From the NCBI RefSeq assembly GCF_022201045.2, contig NC_068560.1, positions 35,489,001 to 35,553,000 of the forward strand: a DNA stretch of 64,000 nt, given 5' to 3'. The notes beneath the pieces are model-generated. The model ran no database searches and was not told the origin of the DNA. It saw only the letters and a program-made list of their open reading frames with translations. Shown here piece after piece: positions 1 to 12,622 of the stretch. A program made the translations under genes and the position numbers. Origin of the DNA: Citrus sinensis (lineage: Eukaryota > Streptophyta > Magnoliopsida > Sapindales > Rutaceae). The number at the start of each line of letters is the position of its first letter. The stretch's first letter is position 1.

Positions 1-3000
1 TAGATTGGAATTATCATTCATAATTTTACTCCTCGAAAGTATTAAAACTGGAATGGAGTTATACATTTCAAATTTTATTTTAAGATTGTACGTTAGATAA
101 TGTGACAGTCGCGTAATTGGTGGTGAAAGACGATCGTTGGTGGAGGTGACGATATTCCCTCATCGACAATGACACTATTCCGATAAGTTTACATTTATTA
201 ATAATATATTGTAATTGTTTTTTTTTCTAAATTATTACTTTTATATATGAAAAACAAAAAAAAAATCCAATGCAAATCACGGGGCTAATACACCAAAAAC
301 TGAAGTAAAATACACTACACATAAAATGCATAGCATTAGTTAATATAATATTGTCTAATTTCATGAACCAAATATATTTTTCATAAACGACACATCATAT
401 ATCATATTATTCAGTTAAAATCTATCAATACTTAGATTCTACCCACACACAAAGTATCTAATATGAATTATTAATTAGAAGATAAGATCATGATTGATAC
501 TACTATAATGTAGTTGGGGGCCCTGAATCGTTGAATATGCAAGCAGCCAAGCATCATACCCGCACAAGGATTATAGCAGGCATTGGAAATGCATATAAAT
601 TAATCGGTGATGATTTAAGGCAGCATGCAGTCCCCACAGCTTAAACAACTTTTTTATGATTGAACGACGTTCAACAAACCAATGATCGATGCAATTCACA
701 GAATTAATTGCTAGTTGGTGGGTGCCTGTCGATCCTACTAGGTTTTCAAATTACAAATTTGACAGAGCATAAAGTAATTTTACATTTATTAATCGCGAAA
801 TTTGCGCTTATCTCAGGTGTCGATCAATATCTTTAACTAAAAACAATATGTGCATATAAAAATAAAAAGAAAATAGTCACTTTGACTTCATATCTTTCTT
901 AGGCACGAAGCATACATAAAAAGGAAAGTTTTGATTTAATCAGATGAGCACACCATCACATTTCACATAAAGCTCAATTAAGCGAAGCAGCTGTCGTGTT
1001 AAATTGTCAGTAGTCTTTCATATTCATGCACCTCAGGAGGGCTAAAATCAGGATTATTTTAGGGTGGGCTAAGGTTTTTTTTTCAATTGGTGGTACGACA
1101 TATTACCATATAAAGTTACTAGGAATCTAAATAAATTGGAAATTGGTTACAATTTTCCTTTTCAAAATCTTTGTGCTGTACTTGTTAAATAATTGATAAA
1201 CAAAATATGTATTTTATTTTCTAACGCGTGGCTAACTTAAAAAGAAAAATTGAAGTTAGGAAACTAAAATCCTTTAGTGGGTATGATAAGTTATTCGGTT
1301 TGGGATATTAAATTTACATGGCCCCTTTTTAAATTTTTATGAAATGGCAAACTTGAAAATTATTAATGCGGCGAACTTATAAATAAAATAGTGGTCGTTA
1401 TGTGCACAATGGCTTTTTTGTAAATAAATTAAAAATTTCTCTCAAATTTGAGACAAGCTACACAGGTAGCCTTGCCTATTTAAAAATTTAGACATATTTT
1501 ATATTGAGATTCGACAGTTATACATTTTAAATGACAGAACATAATCATAAAAGATAAATTAATTCTTACATTATTAGATTATAATATTGAAGTGTTTGGT
1601 AAAAATATATTATTATAACTTAAAAATTAATCTGCTTTGATATTATTAAGAATTTATAATATTTTTATTTATAATAGATGTGACTTCAAAATTATAATAC
1701 ATCAGTATCAAACTAAGCCCTTAAACACGTTACTAAGAAAGAATTGGAAAATCATCACCACATAAACATAATAAAAAACGTGCGTTTTCACCATGGCGGC
1801 CCCAAGCCGAAGTGCCGAACGGCTTTAAGTTTATCATATAATGGGTGGTGGTTCTCTCTCTCTCTCTCTCTCAAATTATTGTGATGTAGACCGAAGTCAC
1901 CGAACTACTAAAAATATCGAGTTTCAATTTCTTCGCCGGTGGGGGCATTGCGTTTTGGTGGGGCCGACGTTCGCCACGTAGACGGATCATCCGACAACTT
2001 ATGGATTAACCATATATAAATGCCCAGCCACGTAATGTCTAAAATATGGGAAAGGTTCTAGTTTTGTCCGTTAGTGAGTGACGTGGCTGCGCCACCGTCT
2101 GTTGTTATTTCTTTTGCGAAACTTTAACGGACCTAACCGTAGGATTTGAAAAAACTAATGGCACTTCAATTGTCGCCAGCTATATGGCACTTACAAGAGA
2201 ATCATTCTATTGGGATTCGCGGATTAAAATGGGTCCCATTTCATGATTTTCCGCTGCATGCATCTGTCGTACGATCTGATCATCCTGATTCCCGACGGAT
2301 TGCATACTTTTGCGTCCCCCCTTTTAACTGTTGAATTATTTTGATACAGTAATATTTTGATGGGCGTTGTCCGAAACTCATTTTCACATCCACTTATCTC
2401 TTCTTGGTTTTTAAATTCGGTCCCATACTCGTAATTTTATTTCATGCGTAACGGCGTGCTATCCAGACAATATATAATTGGCCTTACTCCAAATCTATGC
2501 CATATTTTATCACAGAAATAAAACAAATAAATAAATGAATGATAACGTGGTTCTCATGCTTTTTTTTTTAATATGCAAAAAAAAAAAAAAAGATAAAAAG
2601 ATACACCGTAAAATTTGACTGCGACAAGCCAAAATTGGCTAAGAAGGCGGAAGGAATCCGCCGTTGTAGCTTGTTGTTTAATATGTAATTTGTGAGTATT
2701 TCGGGGAAGTACATAATTATCTCATCGGTATTACTTATTTAATTAGTGGATTACAACTAATATCATTTCCTTTTTCATGTTCGATTTAATTTTATAAAAA
2801 CCGAGGAAGCTAGGCTGGCTGGCTACTCAAGCGAATGATTTGTTGAAACAAAGAAAAGTCAAAATGTCTGCATCCGCAACCATAATTCACAAATAAACAA
2901 TTTAATTCGCGACCCCATCTCCAATCATTCAAATCGTTACGTATTGGCTACTAAAAGCAATCAAATTTGATAGGTTGACCCGATATGTATTAGGAGACTT

Positions 3001-3693
3001 AACCAACAACTTCTTATTAAGTAAACGGTCTGTCGCAGTGCCAGATTGCTATCTGGCCGGCTAGTTGCGATAAGTATGACTCTCTCTTTCTCTTAAGATA
3101 CAGCTTCTATTTTATATATTCCATTTTTCAAATTCTATTCTTCTTGGTCAAAGTGTGAAGCGATCATAATTATAATTAGTCTAGCAGCGGCAACTGGCAC
3201 GCCAGAGTTAGATGCAGTGGCTGGATTGGAGGGAGGTCAGTTTAAGTTTGCTACGACATTGGCTTGAGCACAAATTTTAGATTCGCATCCTTATCACTAC
3301 GACTGCTTGGTTGACAAGAAATGGTGATCAGTCTCTCTCAGGTCCATCAAAAGTATAGCCTTCGACATAAATAATCGAAACCCATTAAAAAAATTGAAAA
3401 ATTATAATCCCATTTGAATCCAAATTTTGGTCAATAACAAAATATGTGAAAGTTAAATTGACGCAATAGAATTTGAGCTCAAAAGCAACAAGGCAATGAA
3501 AGCGGGCGGCCAAAATCGTGACCTCAGGAGGTTCTCTTTTGATTTTTTTTTTTTTTCATTTCTAAAGTACATTTCAAATTAGTTTAACGAATTGAAAAAC
3601 AAGGCAAATCGGCAAATCCCCAGTTCACCACAAAATCCTTCCAAACCAGCCACTGCCAGACCAACCGACGACGACGCTGCTGCAGCCATGCCC
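1..3693. other. Intergenic, no gene seen
   Basis: No open frame here resembles a known protein; the longest (2146-2334, 62 codons) has no recognisable motif. The region is AT-rich with short homopolymers and a (TC)n run at about 1853-1872. The stretch around 1575-1727 shares short blocks with the inner part of the Tourist-like MITE at 17704-17964 (a TGTTTGGTAAA block, then ATAGATGTG followed by a TTATAAT-type end), so it may be a decayed relative. Confidence 0.5.
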
Positions 3694-3698
3694 ATAAC

Positions 3699-4021
3699 TG
3701 TTAAGATAGTTCATATTATGGAGTTATAGAATTAACGAGCTAATTAGTTTTTGTTTGTTAGTATTGCTGATGTGTAACTTGCTGAGTCAGCTGGTTAGTT
3801 TTAGTTGTTAATAACGGTTTAGTAACTGAGCCTTGATTTTGTTTTTCACATACACAACGCGTGTATACCATTCCAGATTATGTATATATACAACAGTTGT
3901 CATCAAGATCAATAATATAACAAATCATTTTTCTCATTTTTGCTCTTCGAATACTCTCAACATTTTCTCTCTGGTTCATACATTTTCTCTGTATCCAAAC
4001 ACACGAACTCTGTTTTTAACT
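3699..4021 (+). repeat. 5' LTR of copia element
   Basis: The 323-bp LTR starts TGTTAAG and ends TTTTTAACT. A TATA-like stretch (TGTATATATA, 3881-3890) is the likely core promoter. The final T is needed for the flanking ATAAC duplication to match exactly and for the primer-binding site to follow directly, so the LTR ends are TG...CT rather than the usual TG...CA. Confidence 0.93.
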
Positions 4022-4033
4022 TGGTATCAGAGC
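4022..4033 (+). other. Primer-binding site of copia element
   Basis: TGGTATCAGAGC is the standard plant copia primer site complementary to the 3' end of initiator tRNA-Met. It abuts the 5' LTR and ends one base before the gag-pol ATG. Confidence 0.93.
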
Positions 4034-4034
4034 T

Positions 4035-7000
4035 ATGATCCAAGCTGCCATGGCTTCTTCAAGCTCAAATCCAAACATTAATCAAACTGTTTCTTCTTTT
4101 ACCTTCACAAATCCAATCAAATTAGACAGATCAAACTACACAATCTGGAAATCTCAGATCCTTTCTACAATTCGAGCCAATGGACTTGAATCTCTTCTTG
4201 ATGGAACTAGAAAGTGTCCAAATCAGTTTCATAATCAAGAAGAAGCAAGCTTAAATTCAGATCGAGTAACTGTAGCTGAGCCACAGGAAAATCCAGAGTT
4301 CAATAACTGGAAAAGGCAGGATCAGTTGCTGCTGAGCTGGTTGATGTCATCGATCAGTGTTGAAATTCTCAGTCTAGTGGTAAATTCTAACTCATCTAAT
4401 GAACTCTGGACTAACATTGAAGAACAATTTGGATCAGAAACAGGTGCTAAGAAAGTACATCTGAAAATGCTACTTAATAATCTCAAAAAAGGATCAATGA
4501 CAATCACTGAGTATTTTAGCAAACTTAAGGCTGTGAGTGATGAACTTGCTTTGGCTGGAAGTCCTGTAACCAATCTAGATTTTATAACTCATCTGATATG
4601 TGGATTAGGACAGCCATATTATCCTGTGGTTGTATACATAGAAGCTAATATGTTGAAAATGTCAGTAAATGAAGCATATTCTATGCTTTTAACTCATGAG
4701 GCTAGAATAGAGAGTAATCAACAAAATGCTAATAAAGAAGCTAAGTTGAACTATACTGCCAATATGGCTCAGACTGGACCTAACAAGAAATTTAATGGCA
4801 ATACTGGAGGTGGTTATGGTAATTGGAACCAAAATGCCAATTGGAATGGAAATAATGGGGGCAGAGGAGGCTACAATAATAATAATGGAGGAGGTTTTGG
4901 TAACTGGAATCAAAATGTCAACTGGAATGGGAACAATGGTGGCAGAGGAGGCTATAATAGCAATAATGGAGGAAGAGGTGGTTTTGGCAGAGGTGTTACA
5001 GGCCAAGGAAGAGGTAACTGGTCTGATGGTAATCACTGGAATAATGGCAATTTCAACAGGAATTATTCTGGACAAGGAAGAGGTGACTGGAGTGACAGTG
5101 GCAATGGTGTATTTGGTCAGAATGGTGCCTTTAATGGTAACAAAGGTGCTCAGAATTCTCCTGCTGTCATCTGTCAAATTTGTTTCAAGCCAAGGCACAC
5201 TGCAGCTGAGTGTAGGAACAGGTTTAACAAAGATTTCACTCCTGCATATCCACCCTCAAACTTCAACCCTTATCAGTCAAACACAAAAGCTGCTTTTCTC
5301 ACAACTTCAGAGGGTGGCTTAGCTGATCAAGGATGGTACTTGGACAGTGGTGCTACTCACCATCTCACCAACAATCTGCAGAATCTGAATATGGGAATGG
5401 AGTATTCAGGTAATCAGCTATTACATGTTGGTAATGGGGAAGGTTTGAATATATCACATATTGGATATGCTTGCTTTCATACATCATGTGACTCACTTTT
5501 ACACTTAAATGACATCTTATATGTGCCTGCAATAACCAAAAACCTCATTAGTATTTCAACACTTTTGAAAGATAATGACATAACCATTGAGTTTGTTGCC
5601 AATCTTTGTTTCATTAAGGACAAGAAGAAGACTGTGCATCTGGCTCAAGGGATTGCTAAAGAAGGATTGTATCAGCTGCTGTCAAAAGATACCTTTCTTT
5701 CCAAATCCTGTTCTCTAGCCTATGTACCTAGATCAATGATTTCTGTTATTAGTAATTCAGCTTCTGTTCTGTCAAATAAAGCTGAAAATAAAGCTTGTAC
5801 TGAATCAGTAAATTCTAAGAGTCATGTAAACATTACCAAATCTGTTGTTTGTGGAAACTTACTGCATCAACGACTTGGTCATCCAAACAAACATGCTTTG
5901 AAAAATATTATACCTCATTTGTCTCTTAAGTCTTCTATAACTTTACCTGATTTCTGTGATGCATGTCAGTATGGAAAACTTCATCAGTTATCTTTTTATT
6001 CAACTGGAATTAAAACCTCAGTACCCCTGGAGCTTATACATACTGACCTTTGGGGACCATCTCCCATGCCCTCCTTTTTACATGGATATAGATACTACAT
6101 CAGCTTTGTAGATGATTACACCAGATACTGTTGGATCTTTCCTTTAACTTTCAAATCAGAAGCCTTAGAAACCTTTCAAAACTTCAAAACCTTGGTCGAA
6201 AAACAATTTAACCTTTCCATTAAATCTGTACAGTCAGACTGGGGGGGAGAATTTAGAAGCTTTGTAACATTTCTTCAACAAGAAGGGATAAGTTTCAGAC
6301 ATAGTTGCCCTCATACACATCACCAAAATGGGGTAGTAGAAAGGAAGCATAGACACATTGTTGAAACAGGGCTAACATTACTTGCTCAAGCTCAAATGCC
6401 TCTTTCTCTTTGGTGGGAATCCTTTCATACAGCATCCTTTCTTGTCAATAGATTACCAACACCTGTCTTGAACAACATCTCTCCATTTGAAAAACTTCAT
6501 AACAGAAAACCAGACTATCAATTTCTTAAGACCTTTGGTTGTTCTTGTTTCCCTCTGCTCAAGCCTTACAACAAGCATAAACTCAGTTTCCATACCCAAA
6601 AATGTCTTATGATAGGTTATAGTCCTATTCACAAGGGTTATAAATGCCTAGATCCTACTGGAAAAGTCTATGTTGCAAGGAATATTCAATTTAATGAGTC
6701 TGAGTTTCCATACACTGAACTGTTTACCTCTCATAAAACTGTCAGCTCATCTTCTAAATTTCCACAGTCTGAAGATCCCTTTGCAGTTCTGAATTATCAG
6801 TCCATCTCTCAAGACAGCAGCTCTACATATCCATCTGCAAGCATTCCTGATTCAGGTGCAGGTTCTGATTCTACTGCCCTACACACATCACCCTCTATCT
6901 CCTCACACAGTATATCATCCACTCCTCCACCAACAAACACAGAACCCTGCTCAATACATCATCCTTCTACCTCCACTCAAACACAAATCTCTCCTCCTGT

Positions 7001-8612
7001 TCATAACACTCATTCCATGGTCACAAGATCCAAAGCTGGCATATTCAAGCCTAAATCCTACTTAGCAGTTTCACAAGAGCTTGAACCTACCTCAGTCAAA
7101 TTAGCTTTGAGTGATCCAAAGTGGAAGCAAGCTATGCAAGCAGAATTTGATGCTTTGCAAGTCAATGAAACCTGGGAGTTAGTTCCTAAAGAAGCAGCAC
7201 AGAAGATTATTGGCAACAAATGGGTGTTTAGGATCAAGTACAACCCTGATGGCAGTATATCTAAGCATAAAGCTAGGCTTGTTGCAAAGGGCTTTCATCA
7301 AACTCCAGGTGTGGACTTCTTTGAAACATACAGTCCAGTTGTTAAGCCATGCACAATCAGAGTCATCTTGAGCCTTGCTGTTATGAATCACTGGCCTATA
7401 AGACAACTTGATGTGAATAATGCCTTTCTAAATGGCATTCTCAGTGAAGAGGTGTTTATGTCACAACCAGAGGGATTTCTTCATCCTCAGTTTCCTACTC
7501 ATGTGTGTAAACTGAAAAAGGCTCTTTATGGACTCAAACAAGCTCCGAGAGCTTGGTATGAAAAGTTGAAGAGCTCAATGTTGCCGTGGGGTTTTCATAC
7601 TTCCAGATCAGACACTTCCTTATTCATCCAACACACTGAAGGAGAATTGGTTGTAGTTATTATCTATGTTGATGATATATTAGTCACTGGATCACATACC
7701 AGATTTGTGGAAAGAATTGTTCATCAGTTAGGAACAGAATATGCCCTCAAAGACCTTGGGGAATTTAACTATTTTCTTGGTCTAGAAGTCACACCATCAC
7801 TTGAAGGACTTCATCTTTCTCAGACCAAATATATTGGTGATTTACTTAGGAAAGCACAGATGCTGGATAGCAAGGGATGTCAAACACCTATGAGCTCAAC
7901 TGAGAAGCTAACTAAAGACAAGGGGACACCTTTTGAAAATCCTTCTCTGTATAGGAGCATAGTGGGGTCTCTACAGTATGTCATTTTGACAAGGCCTGAA
8001 ATAGCCTTTTCTGTTAACAAGCTTAGCCAATTTCTCACAGCTCCTTCTGTGTTTCATTGGCAAGCTTGCAAACGAGTATTAAGATATCTTCAGTTGACAG
8101 CAAATTATGGTTTGCAGTTCTATCACACTGGAAAGCTCACATTGACAGCATTCTCAGATGCTGACTGGGGATCAGATTTGGATGACAGGAAATCAATTGG
8201 AGGCTATTGTGTTTACTTAGGCAACAATCTCATTTCATGGTCTTCCAAGAAGCAGCAAATATTCTCCAGAAGTACAGCAGAATCTGAATATAGAGCTTTG
8301 GCCTTGACTACTTCAGAAGTACTTTGGATTACATACTTATTCAAAGAGCTGCAAGTGCAGCTGCTACAGACTCCAGAACTTAAATGTGATAACAAAAGTG
8401 CTGAAGCATTGGCAAGCAATCCAAAGTACCACTCAAAAACAAAACATATTGAACTTGATTTGCACTTCATCAGAGAACATGTTGCTAGAAAGGAAGTTGA
8501 AATTAACCATGTTCCTAGTTGTGAACAAGTTGCCGATATCCTCACTAAACCATTAGTTGTTGATCAATTTAACTATCTTAGGTCCAAGCTCAATGTTCTT
8601 CCCAGACCTTGA
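4035..8612 (+). CDS. Copia gag-pol polyprotein, intact
   Basis: This single 1,525-residue frame carries all copia activities in the order gag, protease, integrase, reverse transcriptase, RNase H. Visible landmarks are: a gag (UBN2-like) region at about 20-240; a Gly/Asn-rich stretch at about 255-370; a CCHC zinc knuckle (CX2CX4HX4C) near 379-392; the aspartic protease motif DSGATHH near 436; a GAG-pre-integrase HQRLGHP motif near 612; integrase catalytic positions in HTDLWGP (about 669), QSDWGGEF (about 732) and VVERKH (about 768); the reverse-transcriptase motif YVDDI (about 1210); and the RNase H motif DADWGSD (about 1374). There are no stops or frameshifts. The first ATG lies next to the primer site; a second in-frame ATG five codons on (MASSSS) is an equally plausible start. 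Particle assembly in the cytoplasm and integration in the nucleus are inferred from the family. Confidence 0.96.
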   Translation: MIQAAMASSSSNPNINQTVSSFTFTNPIKLDRSNYTIWKSQILSTIRANGLESLLDGTRKCPNQFHNQEEASLNSDRVTVAEPQENPEFNNWKRQDQLLLSWLMSSISVEILSLVVNSNSSNELWTNIEEQFGSETGAKKVHLKMLLNNLKKGSMTITEYFSKLKAVSDELALAGSPVTNLDFITHLICGLGQPYYPVVVYIEANMLKMSVNEAYSMLLTHEARIESNQQNANKEAKLNYTANMAQTGPNKKFNGNTGGGYGNWNQNANWNGNNGGRGGYNNNNGGGFGNWNQNVNWNGNNGGRGGYNSNNGGRGGFGRGVTGQGRGNWSDGNHWNNGNFNRNYSGQGRGDWSDSGNGVFGQNGAFNGNKGAQNSPAVICQICFKPRHTAAECRNRFNKDFTPAYPPSNFNPYQSNTKAAFLTTSEGGLADQGWYLDSGATHHLTNNLQNLNMGMEYSGNQLLHVGNGEGLNISHIGYACFHTSCDSLLHLNDILYVPAITKNLISISTLLKDNDITIEFVANLCFIKDKKKTVHLAQGIAKEGLYQLLSKDTFLSKSCSLAYVPRSMISVISNSASVLSNKAENKACTESVNSKSHVNITKSVVCGNLLHQRLGHPNKHALKNIIPHLSLKSSITLPDFCDACQYGKLHQLSFYSTGIKTSVPLELIHTDLWGPSPMPSFLHGYRYYISFVDDYTRYCWIFPLTFKSEALETFQNFKTLVEKQFNLSIKSVQSDWGGEFRSFVTFLQQEGISFRHSCPHTHHQNGVVERKHRHIVETGLTLLAQAQMPLSLWWESFHTASFLVNRLPTPVLNNISPFEKLHNRKPDYQFLKTFGCSCFPLLKPYNKHKLSFHTQKCLMIGYSPIHKGYKCLDPTGKVYVARNIQFNESEFPYTELFTSHKTVSSSSKFPQSEDPFAVLNYQSISQDSSSTYPSASIPDSGAGSDSTALHTSPSISSHSISSTPPPTNTEPCSIHHPSTSTQTQISPPVHNTHSMVTRSKAGIFKPKSYLAVSQELEPTSVKLALSDPKWKQAMQAEFDALQVNETWELVPKEAAQKIIGNKWVFRIKYNPDGSISKHKARLVAKGFHQTPGVDFFETYSPVVKPCTIRVILSLAVMNHWPIRQLDVNNAFLNGILSEEVFMSQPEGFLHPQFPTHVCKLKKALYGLKQAPRAWYEKLKSSMLPWGFHTSRSDTSLFIQHTEGELVVVIIYVDDILVTGSHTRFVERIVHQLGTEYALKDLGEFNYFLGLEVTPSLEGLHLSQTKYIGDLLRKAQMLDSKGCQTPMSSTEKLTKDKGTPFENPSLYRSIVGSLQYVILTRPEIAFSVNKLSQFLTAPSVFHWQACKRVLRYLQLTANYGLQFYHTGKLTLTAFSDADWGSDLDDRKSIGGYCVYLGNNLISWSSKKQQIFSRSTAESEYRALALTTSEVLWITYLFKELQVQLLQTPELKCDNKSAEALASNPKYHSKTKHIELDLHFIREHVARKEVEINHVPSCEQVADILTKPLVVDQFNYLRSKLNVLPRP

Positions 8613-8616
8613 GCTT

Positions 8617-8625
8617 GAAGGGGGC
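8617..8625 (+). other. Polypurine tract of copia element
   Basis: GAAGGGGGC lies directly before the 3' LTR and is the expected primer for plus-strand DNA synthesis. It starts four bases after the gag-pol stop codon. Confidence 0.8.
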
Positions 8626-8948
8626 TGTTAAGATAGTTCATATTATGGAGTTATAGAATTAACGAGCTAATTAGTTTTTGTTTGTTAGTATTGCTGATGT
8701 GTAACTTGCTGAGTCAGCTGGTTAGTTTTAGTTGTTAATAACGGTTTAGTAACTGAGCCTTGATTTTGTTTTTCACATACACAACGCGTGTATACCATTC
8801 CAGATTATGTATATATACAACAGTTGTCATCAAGATCAATAATATAACAAATCATTTTTCTCATTTTTGCTCTTCGAATACTCTCAACATTTTCTCTCTG
8901 GTTCATACATTTTCTCTGTATCCAAACACACGAACTCTGTTTTTAACT
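8626..8948 (+). repeat. 3' LTR of copia element
   Basis: This is the same 323 bp as the 5' LTR with no difference found by eye. It is followed by ATAAC, the second copy of the target duplication. Confidence 0.95.
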
Positions 8949-8953
8949 ATAAC

Positions 8954-11392
8954 TCACGCCACAGTTTTATCAAGAAGTAGAAGCAGTATTTAGTAGCAGC
9001 TTCAAGATTAAAGGAAAATGAAAGAGACCCTCTGTTACTCTTGGACAGCATATGTTGAGGCTCCAATGCTCCATGCTCCATTACATTCAATAATGGCATT
9101 GACATTTGCCCTACTTTATGAGTAGCACCACTTTACCCCCACTTAGTATATCATCAAATCCCAGTTATCACTTTTTATTTGAAATCAATTTCATATTCAC
9201 AGTTTAAACAGTAAAATTACGAAGTTATTCTCCTCCATTGCTAGCAAATTGGATTCTTTAAATCACAACATTCATTTTTGAGATATGATCAAATACTATT
9301 TCTTTTCTAATACCTCCATGCCTACTGGCTACAACCATAGAAATATGAAAAGAATTTAAAAAAAAAAAAACTATTTGTCTGGTGCAATGCAATGGACCTG
9401 ACAAGATGAAAATGGATGTCCATCATGCCAGATTTCTCGTTTCTTTATCTGAAACCAAATAAATATTAGGAGGCCGGGGGCCTTGTAATCTTGCAGTCAA
9501 TATTTATGTGTCTCAATGTAGAAGAAAATGTTCTTGGTTATTAAAAAGAATTTCGAGGGAGCGCGTTGCAACGACAGTGATGGCAAAGCACCGACACCGG
9601 ATGAGAACTAAGGGTACTTTTGGTATGTAAAAGAATTGGATTTTATTAAAAGTTTTAATAGAGGGCGGCTCCTATATTATTTATACGTTATTTATGAGTT
9701 GTGATATTTAATCTCTTAATTTATATCAATAGCCTCCACTTCTTAATTAATACAGTAAAAGTGCTAAAATTAATTTTTTATTTCTACATATCTCATATAA
9801 TGCCCAATTTACCCTTGATCGCTTCATCATTTTGTGAGAATTCTAACCCACCCCATATTTGTGACTTCAGTTATTGTCACCCCTTGAAGCTCTTGACAAG
9901 AAATAAGAATGGCAAAGCAAAATTATTGCAAAATAAAATGGCGAACTTTGATATTGTGAGTTTTGATTAAATTGCATTGCAACTTAAGGCAACCCTATTG
10001 TCCTTTGTGTAATTTCTCAAATAGTTTGTTTGGATAAAGATGAATTCATGATGCCAGAAGAAGGGTGTTCAGCATCAACACGTTACGAGTGTTGGGTACC
10101 AGCAGTGCTGCTGGCACTTTGCTACAGTCGATGAAGAAGCCGTTTTCATTTGTGAAGAAGAGGAACCCCACATAAGAACGAGTATTTTCTACTTTAGTTT
10201 TAGGGTTTTTTAAAGGAAAAATTACAAATAATAATAACCGATGAGGATAAATTGTGAATTGTATTAATTAAATTGAGAGAGAAAACAAATATTTTAAATT
10301 TTGTTTTGGATTCAGTGATGAACCATTGGTAGTTTTTAGATAATAGTATAAAAATAATTAAATCTTAACTGCATATTATTATACATGCCCATGTAATAGA
10401 AGATTATAAAGAGTTAAGCGCATGTCAACCAAATCCTAATGACGAAGTAGGGGATGATGAAATAAAATGAGGAGTCAAATATAACCACCCTCTATTTATA
10501 TAGAGCATGTCATTATTGGGCCATCAATCATGGGCTCAAAAAATTGGGCCAAGAGAATAGTGGGCTGGCATAAAGCCTGGATGATGGGTTTTATTTTTTT
10601 ATTTTTTCTCTCTATGGTTCAGTGTTTCAATGGATCGAATGGCTTAACAAGTCATGGCATCGACTATTTTCTAATCACCTGATGCTGTGCATTGATAACG
10701 GTTGACTCCTACTTTCCTAGATTTATCTGGTCATCGTCCCTCGCATAATCTGCAAACATCCCAACAAAATTTATAGTACAGGCACAAAAGAGCTGCTGCT
10801 CGATCTCATTTCTTCCAAAATAAAGTGCAACTGTTGAATTTGGGGATGTTAAAATTGCAGAGATAGGAATTGAAGAAGCATATTATCGATGCAACACGTG
10901 TTGGATTTTGCAGTGTATCTTCATATGATACGACTCTGCTCACACAGAGTCAATTCAGTGCTTGCCAACGCATAAGGTTTCTTCACAGATGACACGTCCT
11001 CTTAACTAAACGACATTCGTAACACACAGCCGACATGTCATGTGCAAATTTGTAAACGAATTACTATCGTGAAAGATGGACACAACAGTTTGCTCAGTGA
11101 CGAGAATCGAAACACGAGCACCAGTGTCAACTGCGAGCAAAGATTCAAGGTGAGAGAACCAAAAACAATTTGCAATGCATCTCAAGCACATTTGTGGACT
11201 GGTTTGATGAGGAGAAAAATATGCCCAAATGACTTAGGACTTGTTAAAAACTGGCTACCCTGCTTCTCGGAATATGTATATAGGCGTCCACTTGAAGGAG
11301 ATTATGTCTATCGATCGAAAGAAAACAAGGCAATCCCAGTTCCCACAGAACAGAGTCAAGGCAACGGTATCCCTAATTTTATTATTGTTATT
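8954..11392. other. Intergenic, no gene supported
   Basis: AT-rich DNA. A 128-codon frame at 11042-11428 has no recognisable motif and runs into the foldback element, so I do not call it. I see no RNA gene. Confidence 0.5.
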
Positions 11393-12231
11393 AGGGATAT
11401 TATCATTTTCCCACCAAAGGTATTCTGACACATCATGTCAGTACCACGGTTTGGTAAAACTATCAATTTACCACCAAATGTTTAAACTGTTAGCATTTTC
11501 CCACCATTCCGTTAAAACTCAGTTAATATATAACAGAAAATTCATAAAAGGTCAATTTTACCCCTGAAGTGTAAAAGACCATGTAATTAACTTTTTATGA
11601 ATTTTGTAATTAAATCATCATTTGTTGTTCTTCATTCTTAAAGGACAAAAATTGTCATTTATGAATTTTGTAAAATTGACAGTGTGGTATTAGGTACTTC
11701 ATAAATTGATTTAATTTATTTAATTTTTAAAGGGCAAATTTATTTATTAAATTGACGAGCTAAAGATAATTTATTCTACTACTAAACATCAATTTATGAA
11801 AGGGAAAAAAAAAGAATGTGCAAAAGAAGTAATTTAATCTTTGATATGATGATAATAATTTTACACAAAAAATTAAATAAATAAATTTGCCCTTTAAAAA
11901 TTAAATAAATTAAATCAATTTATGAAGTACCTAATACCACACGATCAATTTTACAAAATTCATAAATTGTAATTTTTGTCCTTTAAGAATGAAGAACAAC
12001 AAATGATGATTTAATTACAAAATTCATAAAAGGTTAATTACATGGTCTTTTATGTTCCAGGGGTAAAATTGACTTTTTAAGAATTTTTCGTTACATATTA
12101 ACTGAGTTTTAACGGAATGGTGGGAAAATGCTAACAGTTTAAACGTTTGGTGGTAAATTGATAGTTTTACCAAACTGTGGTACTGACATGATGTGTCAGA
12201 ATACCTTAAGTGGGAAAATGATAATATCCCT
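11393..12231. mobile_element. Foldback / long-TIR DNA element
   Basis: This 839-bp element is made of two inverted arms (11393-11748 and about 11875-12231, about 356 bp each) that match at roughly 95% by eye, separated by a loop of about 126 bp. The ends read AGGGATATTATC inward from both sides. A TGTTATT direct repeat flanks it (7 bp, or 8 bp if one border base is shared). It has no coding capacity. Long arms suggest a Mutator-like or foldback non-autonomous transposon; superfamily is uncertain because a clean 9-bp duplication is not visible. Confidence 0.8.
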
Positions 12232-12622
12232 TGTTATTATTATTTTGTTCACCTCGAAGAAAAAGAAGGATAATCTTTTTTTAAACACGTGATAGGGGAA
12301 TCATTAACATAAGGTTCTTTGACTTGTGAATTTCTAAAACAAATGCAATTATTTTTTAATTTATGAATATCATCCACAATCTTGTTCTCCCGTAGCACGT
12401 ATCACACAGATGAATTCAATATTCCCAGTCCCAGATATGTACCAGAATGACCAAAATGAAAGAGCAAATGCCATGCCCTAGACGTCGCCCTTCGTTGTTG
12501 TTTAGGACACATTTTATATTGTGAAGAGTAAAGAGTTGACAACGGGGCGAGTCTTTCTTTTTTAAAGCTCCAACTAGCCAGTGCAAATTCTAAGATGTAC
12601 AATGAGCATTACGAGAAGGTTT
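12232..12622. other. Intergenic, nothing recognised
   Basis: Short spacer between the foldback element and the solo-LTR candidate. The minus-strand 66-codon frame at 12402-12602 has no recognisable features. Confidence 0.4.

Larger units (their letters stand above)
3699..8948 (+). mobile_element. Complete Ty1/copia LTR retrotransposon
   Basis: This is a 5,250-bp element. It has 5' and 3' LTRs (3699-4021 and 8626-8948), a primer-binding site reading TGGTATCAGAGC (4022-4033) directly after the 5' LTR that matches initiator tRNA-Met, one uninterrupted gag-pol frame, and a purine-rich tract (8617-8625) directly before the 3' LTR. It is bounded by the 5-bp target duplication ATAAC (3694-3698 and 8949-8953). 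The two LTRs look identical base for base by eye, which implies a very recent insertion. All parts needed for autonomous movement appear present. Confidence 0.97.
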